Assembly: GCA_003415625.1 (NCBI GenBank)
Contig: PYIU01000005.1
Span: 3,539,001-3,603,000, forward strand
Source: Aquanectria penicillioides
Taxonomy: Eukaryota > Ascomycota > Sordariomycetes > Hypocreales > Nectriaceae
Direction: 5' to 3'
DNA: 64,000 nt
Shown piece after piece: positions 36,321-48,699 of the stretch. Under the pieces are notes generated by a model that made no database searches, was not told the origin of the DNA, and worked only from the letters and a program-made list of their open reading frames with translations. Numbering within the stretch: position 1 is the first letter of the stretch; every line of letters begins with the position of its first letter. Made by a program: the position numbers and the translations under genes.

Positions 36321-39300
36321 AGGGGAGGGGTGCTAGGGGTTAAAAAGGGAAAAGTAAAAACACTAAAATTAATACTATACTAAAAAAAGATAAGCTGCCT
36401 AAAATAAAGCAAGAAAGCAAAATAAAGAGTAATTAAAAGTAAGCAAAAGAATAGTAAAATTAAATAAAACTAAATAAAAATAACTAAAAATCGGCTAAAA
36501 ACCCTAAGAAAATGCTAAAAATCCCTAAAAATCCCCTAAAATCTATCTAAAAACTTTAAAAATTACACTAAAAATCAATAAAAATAGAATAGAAATGCCT
36601 AAAAACTATAGCAAAAGGGTTAAAATCATTTAAAAATAGATAAAAATGTATAAAAATAGTAAAAAATAAAGTATTAATATCTATAAAAAATTTAAAAATC
36701 TAAATATACCTAATAGAAATTAAGTTTTAAGGTTATTAAAACAATATAATAATAGCAATAGCCTTAAAGAGCATAAAAACACTTAATTAATTGCTTTATA
36801 GTACTATCTTCTACCTATTAAACTATTATTAATAAATTAAAAACTATATTTAGCCAATCTATATTAAAAGATAAGCTAAAGACTATTATTTTTATTAACT
36901 AAAACCTACTTTATGCTTTTAATTAAACACTTCTTATGCCTGCTTAATCAACTAGCAATCACTAGCTGTATTACTAATAGGAAAACTATATACAATTTGC
37001 AGGCAAATAGTTAGCCTAAGAAAATCTACTGTAAAAGTTAATAGCTAAGTAAACTTACTAATAGTATCTATACTACCTAAAGGAAAGTTATAAGGGCCTT
37101 TATAAGGACCCTTTAATTAGTATCTATAAAGAAAGCTCTATTTGCATTTAAATTAATTGTTTTAAATATAATTAATATAGCGGCCATTTATATAACCTAA
37201 TGCTAAAATATATATATAAAAGGGAGTAAGAATATATTTATTATAGGCAAAAACTATAAAAGTATATAATTAAATGTATTTACAATATATAAAAGGGTTA
37301 GTATATTTAATAAAGGCAATAATAAATGCCTTAATATATTTAAGGCAAGTTAGCAGCTAAATTAAAAAGTACCCTACTAAATAAGCCTATTCTATAGGAA
37401 TGTATATAGACTAAAATTAGCACTAAAGAAGAAGATCTACTTTAAAATAAAGTATTAAATCGCAAAATAGCAACTGCAAAACAAACTATTAAGTAAGTTT
37501 ACAATTAGTCTACTTACTATCTTTCTTAAAGGCAATTTTAATATATAAGAGCTAGCTAAATTAATTAAAAGCTTAAAAGCTATAAATCTAAATATTAAAG
37601 CATTATTAAATCTAAAAGTATTTAATTAATTACTAAATAAAAATAATAGTTAAAAAGCAATATAAAAAGGGGTATTTATTAATTATTTAATAGCAGTACT
37701 AATAGCATTAATTAAAGCCTTATAGAAGAAACTATTGTAGGTATATTAATAAATAGAGCATTAATAAGAGAATTTAGAAGCCTAAATATAGCTAATAGTA
37801 AGATTGCATACATTAAGGAGACAATCGTAAGGTATAAAGGCAAGAGACTTAAGCTTATTGCAATATAAAGCTATTATAAGATAAAGAATAAAAATTATAG
37901 TAATAATTAAAGGTATAAGAGAATTAGGGAGGTAAAGAATAATAAGCTAAAAAGAAAGGAATAGAAGGGAGGGCCAATGCAGTGCTCTTATAATAAATAG
38001 GAAATTAACCCTTAAGATTTAAAGTAAAAACTAAATATTAATAAAATTCTTATTAAATATTAAAAAGTATACTATTTTAAGAAACTTATTGGTATTTATA
38101 TATATATAAACATTAAAATAGTAATTCACTTAAATAATACTAAACTAAAAATAAAGGCGCTTAAATTATATTAATCTACCTTATGCCTATAACTCTTTCC
38201 CTCCTTCTAATAATTTTATAGTAAGTTATATTACTTTAACTTTATTTATAATACCTATAAAACATTAATAATCTTTATCTCTTAAGTTATAAGCATTTAA
38301 TTATAAGCTTTTAAACTCTCTATTAACCTTTACTCTATTTTATAATAGGGCTAAAGAAAGCAACCTTAAGTATAACTACTTTAAAGGCGCAATTTTTAAT
38401 ACTAAGCAAAGACCTCTATATAGCTAAAGGAGTTATCTAAAATAAAGGTAGGATTGGAGATTTCTTTTCTCCTAGTAAAAAAAACACTACTAAAATATTT
38501 AATTAATTGCTTAATAGTTAACTTATGCTATTCTACCCTTAAATAAATTGGGATTATTAGTTTAATAAATTGGAAACTTGGCCTATTTTAGGTAATAAGA
38601 GCGATTTAAATTCTTAGCTTGCTAATATTAATTGCTTTAAAGACTTCCCTTTTAACTCTTGCTAAGCCTAAATATCCTATTGTTAAGACCTATAGGACTT
38701 ATTTAAAAACCTATAAAAGAAAGAAATGGCCTTAAACTTTAGTATTTAAGCCCTCCTTACTACCCTTACTTATAGACTTATTAATATCCTTGCAATTTGC
38801 TAAACCAATCTTTTAATTGCAAGCACTAAGGTTAAAAAGAATAAATAAAAGCAAAAGAGCTTCTTTTACAAGCTTTTGCCAAAAGGGATAAACATTAAAA
38901 AGACTAAATATTCAATTGGTTTTATGCCTATAGAGTTCTAATAAGCAATATACAATAAAAGGCTATTAATTAGCTTTACTTACTTTACTAATGCTATTTA
39001 TTAAAGCTTCTTTATTTAAGATAGATAGCTAAGGCATTTAATTATTTATAATACTATTAATATCCTTTAGAATAAGCAAGCTATTGCACTTACTATAGTA
39101 TAAAGGGAGATTATAACTAAAATAGAGCTGCTCTATAATTTCTTGATTTTTATTATGCCTATTATTAAGCAAGCTAAAAATTAAAAATATAGCTTCCTAA
39201 ATGCTTTCTTTCTCTTCCTTAATATCTATAAAATAGTTAGACTTACTAAAACTTCAATTATTAAACGCCTTATAACCTAGCCCTTAATCTTTAACAGTAA

Positions 39301-40860
39301 GTACAATACTATTAATAATCCCCCTTTAGCATTAATGCATTATAATTAGGTTCTTACTAAATGCAAGTAAGGAAAAAGTACTCAATTAATTACTTTAAAT
39401 GCCAATTAAATGCAAGACTTTATTGATACTATTATTCTTAATGAACTTAATATTGCTAATAGAAAGTTCTTTAATTAATATAAGCTTATAGAACTTATTA
39501 AGACCTAAAAATCTACCTATATCCTAAGATTTTAAAATAGTTCCTTTAATACTTAATGGCTCTATACTAATTTAAGAGGTTACTATATAATAAGCTAAAA
39601 GGAAATTAATTACTAAACTCCTAAAAATAAATATTAAATTATCCTAAAGCTACTTAATCCCTAAAGCAATAGCTATTAAATAAGTCTACCTTTACTATTA
39701 GGCCCTTAACTGCCTTACTATCCTTTAGCTAATAATTTAATTAAATGCTATTAAACTTATAGGTATTAAATAATAGATAGATTTCCTGCTAAAATTAATA
39801 AGTCCACTAAAGTTATTATTACCTTAAGTGATAATAAAGGAGAAAGTTTCGGACAAGCCTTAAACCGCTAAAATTAAAGCATTAAAGCAACTTGCCTTTA
39901 TAATCTATACCTTAAGTCTAAGACTCTTGCCCTTAAACCTACTATTAAGCCTAAACCGGTAATTAAATCTGCCTAGCCCTTATATAAATTGCCTATTAGC
40001 TTACTAACTTATATAAGTATTGCCTAATTAAGTGCACTTAAAAAAGAAATCTAAATTAACTAAAATATACCTACTTATTTTAATGCATTTAATTAAATAT
40101 TTATTAACTCTTTAGGCAAAGGGCAAGTAATTAAATTAATTTAATTAATTTAATAGATACCTTTATTTAAATCGGCCATTTTATAGTAATTTAATTAAAT
40201 GGACTTAAATTTACTTGCTGCTAAAAGTAATAAATAAAGTTTTTATAAGCGCTCTATACTGCCTTTATTAGTTCCTTAATCAATTAAGTATATAGCAAAA
40301 GAAGGGAGTTATACTATAATTGCCAATATTATAGTTAGAAATATTACTAATACTACTATTTAGACCCAATAAGGTAATTACAACCTAAACTATATTGCCC
40401 CTACTAAAAGAAAGATAACTGCTAGGACTAAATAAATAAATTTGCTTTAGATTGATTAATGGGCTATTCTTAAACTCCCTTAAATAAAGAGCTAGATCTT
40501 TTATGCACTAAAAGGGTTAATCTTAATAAACCAATAGAATAAGATTGTAATTGCTGCTTATAAGCCATTTAAACCTTTAATTCCTACTTACTAGTTTTAT
40601 ATTAATTAATACTGCAATTAAGAACTGTATTATAAAGGAAGGTAATAGTAAAGTTAAAATAAGGAGGTTAGGTATTAAAAGCAAAATAAATTATAGAGAG
40701 AGATAATAGTAGGTTAAATAATAGATTATAGATATAAAGCATTTAATTAAATGCTTCCTTTAAGATTTTCTTTACATTTAAATAGATTAAGCTTAAAGTT
40801 TTCCTTTTATATTATGCCTTTAGTCCGCTTAAGGATAAGCATTAAGGCACTAAAAAAGGA
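36321..40860. other. Extra 4.5-kb segment of element I, unassigned
   Basis: It starts with a G-rich patch (36321-36341, aggggaggggtgctagggg) that escaped mutation. Then comes about 350 nt of ctaaaaat-type A-rich near-repeats, then AT-rich sequence with long plus-strand stretches free of TGA but rich in TAA/TAG. I recognise no domain. It may be an additional ORF between integrase and 3' LTR, or an older insertion. Confidence 0.45.
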
Positions 40861-41243
40861 TAAGTTAGGGTTTAAAGTAATATAGATCAATCTATTATTA
40901 GGTTAGTTAGGAAGATAAAAGGGACCTTAAAGATATAGGAAATGAATAGGCAGTTTTCTTTAATCAATTTTTATTTTTGAAATTCTAAATTCCTTGCATT
41001 TAGACTCTATTAAAGTTCCGGTATAGCCCCTTATAATATTACTTTATTTATGACTTTCTGCTCTATTTTCTTTCTTTCTTTTCTTTAAGGGACACTTTAA
41101 AGCATTCGATTAAATGCTTTAATACTCTTTTAAGTTGTTTGCAGCTGCTTGGGAAGGCTGTTTGGTCTTCAACCGAACCTGCTTACCCTATACCCTTTTA
41201 GGTGGGGTGTGTGTTTTGGCCAGTGTCCCTGTCCACTAACACA
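40861..41243 (+). repeat. 3' LTR of element I
   Basis: It is 383 nt long. The last 110 or so bases, up to the terminal ctaacaca, are almost free of RIP changes, while the corresponding part of the 5' copy is mutated. It is followed at once by atag and RIP-mutated M sequence. Confidence 0.93.
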
Positions 41244-41247
41244 ATAG

Positions 41248-42276
41248 TAATCCTAAACTATTGCTAAAATGCTTGCTTTTAGCAATTAAACCTAAGCCTA
41301 AAATGCAAGATTTATTAGGATAATAATAACTTTCTTTATAAATAGCGCTTAATTTAATAGTTTTACTCTTTTTAATTGCTAATAGATTGCTTGCACTATT
41401 ACCATTAAAGGGTTAAGTTTTATACTTTACTTAATAGTATTAAAAGATCCTAATAATTCCCCTAAACTAAAGGTTTTCTAGCTATTAATAGGATTTATCC
41501 CTACTAGCATTAAGTTTAATAAAATTAAAATTAATATTTGGCCTCTATTTAATAAACCCTTTAATTCTTTAGGGTCTATTAGATCCCCCTTCCTTTATTA
41601 AAATAGATCCTATAGTAATTTTTATAAAAATAGTAGATTATTTATTAGTTTCTTCCCTTTCTCTATTAAAAGTCTTTAATTAAAGGTATTAAAGGTTATT
41701 GCCTTTTTTCTAGTAGATCCTTTTTAACTAACTGTAAATTCTTAATTGCAATTAAAGTCCTTTAAGGAGCTTAAGTATTATGCCTTTAAGCGCTCTTTTA
41801 GCATTAATCCTATTATTTTAGTATTTAAAATAATGCTTTTAACTATTTTTTAAGTAGATATAACTATATATTAGTTAATAATATTTTAGTAAATAGAAAA
41901 AGCTTCTTCTTAAGGCTAACTAATATTTTATAGTTCACCATTATTATTATATATTTAATAGAATAGATCCTTTAATTTATTAAAAATAAAAGAATTTACT
42001 AAAATAACTCCTTTTATAGTGTAAGTTGGATTTTATAGTAAAAAGATCTAAAACCTTTAAATTATAGCTAGATCTACTAGTTGCAGCTTATTAATTGCAG
42101 TTTAATCTTAAAAAGGGAAGAATTCCTTTTTAAATTAACTAATTTTATTTATTTAGCTTTTACTATTAATTCCAATAGTTCTACTAGTATTTCTATTATC
42201 CCTTTATAAATTATTAACTTTTAGATAGTTAATAAAGACTATAGCTATATAATAGAAAGAAATAATTGCTACTATT
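41248..42276. other. Right-hand part of element M between I and M's 5' LTR
   Basis: This is the continuation of M beyond the inner insertion, expected to hold M's leader, primer-binding site and gag start on the minus strand. No domain could be read. Confidence 0.45.
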
Positions 42277-42587
42277 TATTATAGTTTATTTATTCCATTA
42301 TAAATAGTATTAAAAATAATAGTTTTAATAATAGAACTATTATACTATTTATCTTATAGTTATACTAAAAGGCATATATATAGGCTCTATAGTTATATTA
42401 AAATTAATAGCTTAGCTATAGGAAATAATTAATTGCATATTAAACTCTATTTAACTTATATCTTAAGACTACTATAATAATAGGTCCTAAAGTATAAATA
42501 TACTTATAGATTATTGACCTTTACTTAAGAGATATAGAGGCCAACTATTTAAAAGTACTATTTATTATATAATTTGCATATATAATA
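42277..42587 (-). repeat. 5' LTR of element M (right copy)
   Basis: It is 311 nt, the partner of 19951-20261. It keeps more G/C at its right edge than the left copy does, and is followed by the attgc duplication. Confidence 0.9.
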
Positions 42588-42592
42588 ATTGC

Positions 42593-45500
42593 CTATTTTT
42601 ATAAAAGGAAAGTAAAGGCAGTAAAAATAAAAGGTTAAAAAAGAAAGATAATAGTAATAAAACTATTAAAAAGACTAAAAAGACTGCTTTATATATAGAA
42701 TTAAGTAAGTAAAGTATTAAAAATATAAAGAAAGCTAAAGATAACTTTAATAATAATAATAATACTATTTTTATATATTATAAAGGCTTAAAGGCAAGAA
42801 AGTTTTTTAGTAATACTTTTATAAAGTTATTAATAAAAAAGGCAGCTATAGTAATAATTTCTAGCCTATTAAAATAGTAATTATATAGTCCCTTTAATAT
42901 TAATAATAATGCTATACTAAAGGCTAAAGGAAATAGTAATTTTATTATTATTTTAATATCTATAGAATTAGGCCTTATTAATTAAAAAGACTATTGGCTT
43001 TAGGACTTAAGAGCTAATATATATACTATTAATAACTTTAAATAGTTTAAAGAAAATAAATAGTATAAACTTAATAAAATAATATTAATTTTTATAGATA
43101 AAGGCATTATATACCCTATAGCTATAGGAATAGTAGTAATTATACTATTTATAGAAAGAGAAAGAATAAGGACTGTAATACTTAAAGATGCAATTCTTAT
43201 TAAAGATTTTTTGCTAAATATAATCTTTAGTAAGAAAGTTTATCTTTTTAGTAGTTATATAATTAAAAATAAAATCTTTAATAGTAATAGTAAGATCTTT
43301 ATAACCCTTAATATCCCTAACTAAAGGTTTTTACTTAAAGTAATAAAAGGTATAATAAGCTATTATTTTACTTTTAAAATAATGCTAATATAAATAGAAT
43401 AGTTTAAGGTAAGGATATAGTACTAAAGACTTACTTATATAGATTAAAAAGCCTTTAATTATACCTTTAAGGTTATAAAAGATAGGCTTAATAATTATAA
43501 GCCACTTAATATATTCTATAAAGACTATAAGCTTATTAAAAGCATAAGGTTCTTACTAAAGATACTATAAGAGAGAGTAGACTATATGCTTAACCTTTTT
43601 TATATAGACCTTATAGAGCTAAGTCTATATATATATAATAGAAAGAGGTATTTTAAGCTTATAATTAATAATAAAAGCTATTATTTTTATAGCAATTTAC
43701 TTAAAAAGAAAAGTAATACTACTATTTTAATAAAAGAAAATCTTTTAGTATTTAAAATTATTATAGCCTATAGTCTGCCCTAAAAGATATAGTTTAATAA
43801 TAGCTATAAATTTATTAATAGAAAGGTTAATAAACTCCTCTTAAAGATAGAGATTCTTATAATTATTATACTACTATATAGCTATAAATAGAATGGCTTT
43901 ATTAAATAGGCAAATTATATAATTTAAAAGAAGGTAAGGAGTATAATAATAGCAATAAATATCCCTTTTAGGCTATAAAAAGAGATTATTTTTATAGTTA
44001 TATATATTACTAATATTATAGCAATAAGGTTATTAAACTAAAAGACCCTTTATAAGGTTTACTTTATAGATTTAATTTTAAAAAAGGAATATATATTAAG
44101 TATTAAATATCTATAGATTTTAAAGTTAAAGGCATTTATTTATATTAAATAGAAAAAGTGCAATAGATTTAAAAAGATATTGCCTTATAGTTAAAAAGGA
44201 ATTTTTATAGGATTTTAAGGAACTAAAGTATATAGAATTTAAAACCTTAAAATAAAGAAAGTTATTATAATAATATATATAATATTTTATAAGCCTATTT
44301 TATTGCCTATAGCAAAAAGTAAAAAGATTATTTAATTATAGCTAAAAGAAGTATTTAATAACTTTAAGAGATACTTTATAATACTAATAATAGCTATAAA
44401 GAAGTAGATTTTAGCTGCCTGTATTAATGCTAATTTAGCTATAGTTTATAATGCCCTTAATTAACTAAATGCTAACCTTTAGAGAGAGGCATTCTTTAAG
44501 GAGATTTATGCCCTTATTAATAAAGGCATACTTAAATTTATTTTAAAGAGGGAATTACTAAAAGGCAAAAGACTACTTATAGTAAAGTAAGTAAATTAAT
44601 ATAAAAGAGATAAAAATAATATAATAGTTATATATAAAGCTTAATTTATAGTATATAGCTTTATATAAAAAGAAGGTATTAATTATTAAAAGACTTTTTT
44701 TTTAACTATAAGAGCTAATTTCTAAAGGATACTACTTGCTTATACTATATAAATTAAAAAAAAGCTATTATAAAATAATATAATTATAGTATACTTAAAT
44801 AAAGAGCTAAAAGAAGATATTTATATTATAATTTTTTTTTTGCTTAATAAATTCTTTAAGGATCTAAAGTATAAATATTTAGCTAAAAAAAATAGGCTAT
44901 AAATAAAGCATTAAATATATTATATAGTTGCTTATAGCCCTATATAGCCTTAAGTAAAGTGCTTAATAGTAGCAAAAAAAACTAAAGAAAATACTTAATA
45001 AATTAGGCCTTAAAAGGCTATAAAGTAATATTGCAATTTATATAAATTAAATAAAGAAGATTATTATAGCTATATATATAAATAATATACTTATAGTTAC
45101 TAATAATAATAAAAATGCAAATACCTTTATTAATAAACTTATATAAAAAGTAAAGATAAAATTACTTAAATTTTTTAAGCTTTTTTTAAATATAGCTATT
45201 ATAGCAAAAGAAAATAAATTACTTATACTATTATAAAGAGATTATATAATAAGCATTTTTAAGCAATTTAAATACCCTAACTATAAAGCTATAAATATAC
45301 TAATAGAAATAGAAATCTATTATTTAGCTAAAGCAATTAATATCTTTAATATAAAGACTATTAGCAAAAAATATATATTAATAGTAGGAAAAGTTAACTA
45401 TCTTTTATAATAAAGCTAGCCTAATTTAGCCTTTATATATAGTCTTTAGGTATACTTTTTAAATAGCTTAAGTAAATAATAACTTAAGGCTATAAAAAAA

Positions 45501-46267
45501 ATACTATAATATATTAAAGAAAGCCTTAATTACTTTATTTATTATTACTGCCTTAAAAAAGAATTATATAGCAATCTATTTAATCTTTATAGCTATTATA
45601 ATTTTAACTATATTAGCTACCTAAAAATAGTATAATTAACTAAAGAATATATATTCTTTATAAATAAAGGCCTAATTATATAGTTTAATAAATATTAAAA
45701 GATTATAGTAAAGTCCTTAATAAAAACTAAATACTATATATTAATAAAGATAGTATTATAAATTATATAAATAAAGAGCTTTATAAAGAAATTTAATAGC
45801 CTATTAATTGCCTTAATAGTAATCTTTATAGATAATTAAAGTACTATAAAGCTAATATATAATTTTAAATTCTATATCTATATAAAGTATATTTAAATAT
45901 AGTATTACTTTATAAAAAAGGCTATTAAAAATAGTATAATTAAACTATAATATATCTCTTTTATTAAAAATATTATTAATATACTTATAAAGCTATTAAT
46001 AGGCCTATTGCATTACTCTTTTATTAATGCTTTAAAATTAAAGCTAAAATTAAAGGAAATACTATATTAAAAATACTAAAATAAATGCAAATAGTATCTA
46101 TAAAAGCTTATAGTAATGCCTTTAGCTATAATAAAGAAGTCCTATTTAAATAGATAATTACTTTAGCAATAAAAAAAGAATAATTCTATAATTATATAAA
46201 AAATATATATATAAAGAAGGTTAAAATAGCCTTATAATAGCACTTAAGGATAAGCCCTTAATTAGGC
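42593..46267 (+). pseudogene. Element O pol remnant: protease, integrase, RT/RNase H (copia)
   Basis: The frame resumes right after the zinc knuckle. The protease active site appears near 42990-43030 as a degraded DSGAN (now DLRAN). Integrase is seen at 43586-43783, with IDLIELSLYIYNRKRYFKLI and the INNKS (from DDKS) catalytic Asp region. Reverse transcriptase carries its YVDDMLIV box at 45075-45098, now YINNILIV. KVNYLL and QPNLAF, matching the copia motif VNYLSQQSRPDLAF, follow near 45390-45430. Both catalytic Asp codons are now Asn. The order integrase then RT confirms Ty1/copia. Confidence 0.82.
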
Positions 46268-46277
46268 TTAAAGGGAG

Positions 46278-46536
46278 TATTAATAGATATAGCAGCTAGG
46301 CAAAGGTAGTTGCCGCTATAGATATAGCAGCCGGCTATAAGCCGATCTTGGGGGCCTTGTGGGCCTAGGTCTTGAGGCCATGTATCCTCATAAGGGAATC
46401 CCTGCACTGTAAATAGGTGACTGCATTCTGCGACCACTATCTAGCTGCTCCTTACGAATCCCAATTGATCTGGACCGACCCGTTGCGCATGTCGCCCGCT
46501 GTGACCGTCCCTGCGCGTGCCTGTATATTGTTTACA
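46278..46536 (+). repeat. 3' LTR of element O
   Basis: It is 259 nt, the partner of 18388-18646. The first 70 or so bases are RIP-mutated; from about 46345 it is unmutated and ends TGTATATTGTTTACA. It is followed by the ggttt target duplication. Confidence 0.93.
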
Positions 46537-46541
46537 GGTTT

Positions 46542-48699
46542 GACTGGCTCGGCTCATGTTGCGTTGACGAGCCTTCTACCTTCTAGAAACCCTCGAATTT
46601 GATCCACCCACACACACATACAATCCGCGGAAATCATGGTTCAAGCCCACTCGTATTGCCTGCCTTACAAGGCAAGAGTTTTCGGAAGTTGGATAAATCA
46701 CGGGATTATTCATATGATCTGTGCTGCTTGAACCACTCTTAGACCCCTTCCTCCAATCAATCGTATGGTGATGTCTTTGAAAGGTGCAAAATACATCGTT
46801 GATGGAGTACTTCCAGCGCTCAAGAATATCCACCTAGTATCTCCCGAGGAGGATGAAAGCCGTCCTACAAACAAGCACTCTGAAGTCGTTTCGTTGACAA
46901 GAACGACAACCTAATCTCCTTAACCGAAAAGTCTAGTGGGGGGTCATCTACACATTCCTCTGGGGACCTGCCTTGTATACCGATTCCGTAAAGGAGGATA
47001 ACAAAGGAAAGATGAAATTTCGTTCTCGGATGAGTTTACGCGTCCCTAACCTGCAGAAAATCCTGATCGATCGACAATCTTGATGAGTTGGCAAACACGT
47101 CCGTATCGGTGAACCAGTCTCTGACAAACGCCCCCATCACGAGGTACATTCGACACATGTCGGGTCGGCTTCCAAGGCAGTTTTCCTCTTCTCCCCTGCC
47201 AAAGATAGAACCACGGCCTCGGAGAAAATACACAGAGAAAACGCGTGTCTAGGGTGGCACTGCTTGAGTTGTACCCGTACCCTTTCGTCTGGTGTCGTTA
47301 ATCCCTCGTGGACGCTATGTCGCTAGGGCTTCAACATTGGACGACGGGGACACCACCTCTGGATGTGAAACGATGCACATGGCGACGATCCTGCTTGGCA
47401 TCACGTTTACACGAGCCTGAGGCGCCCGGAGAGCTCGTCTCGGCATCTGCAAGAGCTTTAGGATCCTGGACGAGCTGGAAATGGGGTTGCGCGTCGTCGA
47501 AGCCACAGTCGGGATCCACAACCAAACATCCACGCTCACACCCACAAGACCCAGCCCACACTTTAGAGTAGTGGACGCAGACGGGGAGGCTGCTTTACAT
47601 CCCGTGGCTTCTGAAATCAGGCTGCGAGATTATCAGAATTGTCACGAGACTCCCCATAAATTTCGCCCAGTCGGTTGACCCCCAGCCAAGTCTTTCGGGA
47701 CACGGACTTACGCGGACCCTGGGGCTGGCGCATTGCCAAATAAACAAGCTTGGATCTTGGCAAAACAGCCTCCTCCACATCTAGAAAAGCCAATAGCATC
47801 GATATCCTTGCCTGGCCTCGGAAAGTCGGAACTGCTAAGCGTAGGGCTGCTAGTAGCATTAGAAGTTGGGAGGAAACACAAACTCGTAGGGGGCAGAATG
47901 ATACCCGGAGAGGGCTCATAATCGACAAGATGAAAGGTTTCCTTCTCTTTTGTTTTTATCGAATCGACAGTGCGAATCACCGCACACCTTTAGAAACCAC
48001 TTGCGTAAACTCACTGTATGCCGAGACTTCCCCAGCCTGACCCAGGTCGGGAAGCGACAAATCATGATCATTATGACGCTCGCCAAGGCCACTTCGCCTC
48101 GTGGGCCCCACGCCTGGGCCGACACAAATCCCAGGGCTTGATGCGTTGGACAAGCTTCACCCTGGAGCCGCGGGAACAAGGCAAAAGCCAACCTTTTCTC
48201 GGGGGTTTCTTTTCTTCTTTTCATCTCATCATTGGAGACGTGCCGGCTTCGATATCCACACCGGCCGTGTATCCTTGGTCCCACCGAGATCCGGCCATCT
48301 ATCTCCCGGGTGGTTGAACGGGCCCCCGGGCGTTGCTGTCACCTGCGAGTTCGCTCCTTCATGACGATTTCGTGGCTTGGGTTAAGGTGACTATGGAGAC
48401 GGTATGGGGAAGATGAGCCAAGATGCCAAGATTCAGGGCCAAGACAGCAGAGAGGCTTTGGCGTGTTTGAAGACTTGGTCTGATCTCTAGATTGTGAAGC
48501 GTAGTGAATTCTGCTGTCATGTCAATGTATAAATAACATGGACGACCCTCGACATTGAACGAGTTGATCAGCACCATCATCAAGACATTTGCATCCATCA
48601 TCACCTTCAAACACTTCCAGTTCCCTTATCCGAGCAACAGCTCTCATACAATACTCACAACCCAGCCCCCCCCTTTCCCACCCCTTCAACCAATTCATC
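46542..48699. other. Gene-free right flank of the retrotransposon nest
   Basis: Base composition returns to normal immediately at the target duplication. Short open frames on both strands overlap each other without codon bias, and none shows a motif. The last part contains the promoter of the GPI-protein gene. Confidence 0.5.
48528..48535 (+). promoter_or_regulatory. TATA box for the GPI-anchored protein gene
   Basis: The sequence tataaata lies 165 nt upstream of the ATG at 48700. A start site about 30 nt downstream would leave a leader of roughly 140 nt. Confidence 0.55.

Larger units (their letters stand above)
28833..41243 (+). mobile_element. Inner Ty3/gypsy LTR retrotransposon (I), plus strand, inside M
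   Basis: I is bounded by 383-nt LTRs and flanked by the duplicated target atag (28829-28832 and 41244-41247; the match extends to atagt if the first LTR base is counted). A polypurine tract (40852-40860) directly precedes the 3' LTR. Gag zinc knuckle, gypsy reverse transcriptase, RNase H and integrase are readable in that order on the plus strand, RT before integrase being the gypsy order. At 12.4 kb it is about 4.5 kb longer than its gag-pol needs. Confidence 0.92.
19951..42587 (-). mobile_element. Middle Ty3/gypsy LTR retrotransposon (M), minus strand, inside O
   Basis: M is bounded by 311-nt LTRs and a perfect 5-bp target duplication attgc (19946-19950 and 42588-42592). LTR ends read as tgttata...tataaca after allowing for RIP. 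The reverse transcriptase is readable on the minus strand, so the 5' LTR is the right-hand one. Without the inner element it is about 10.2 kb, which is long for gypsy. No frame survives RIP. Confidence 0.9.
18388..46536 (+). mobile_element. Outer Ty1/copia LTR retrotransposon (O), split by nested insertions
   Basis: O is bounded by two 259-nt LTRs and a perfect 5-bp target duplication ggttt (18383-18387 and 46537-46541). Removing the middle element and its duplicated 5 bp leaves about 5.5 kb, typical of copia. Domain order is gag, protease, integrase, reverse transcriptase on the plus strand; integrase before RT defines the copia class. A purine-rich tract (46268-46277) directly precedes the 3' LTR. 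All coding parts are heavily RIP-mutated. The nest starts just upstream of the bZIP gene's promoter region and ends in gene-free DNA. Confidence 0.93.

Noticed and set aside
36321..36341. The G-rich patch read as polypurine tract plus the start of another LTR
   Set aside because: No second copy of the following sequence was found upstream, so a separate LTR cannot be supported; it is kept as an open question in the findings.
43586..43783. 65-codon open frame as a small gene
   Set aside because: It is a surviving fragment of the integrase of element O, flanked by stops in the same frame.
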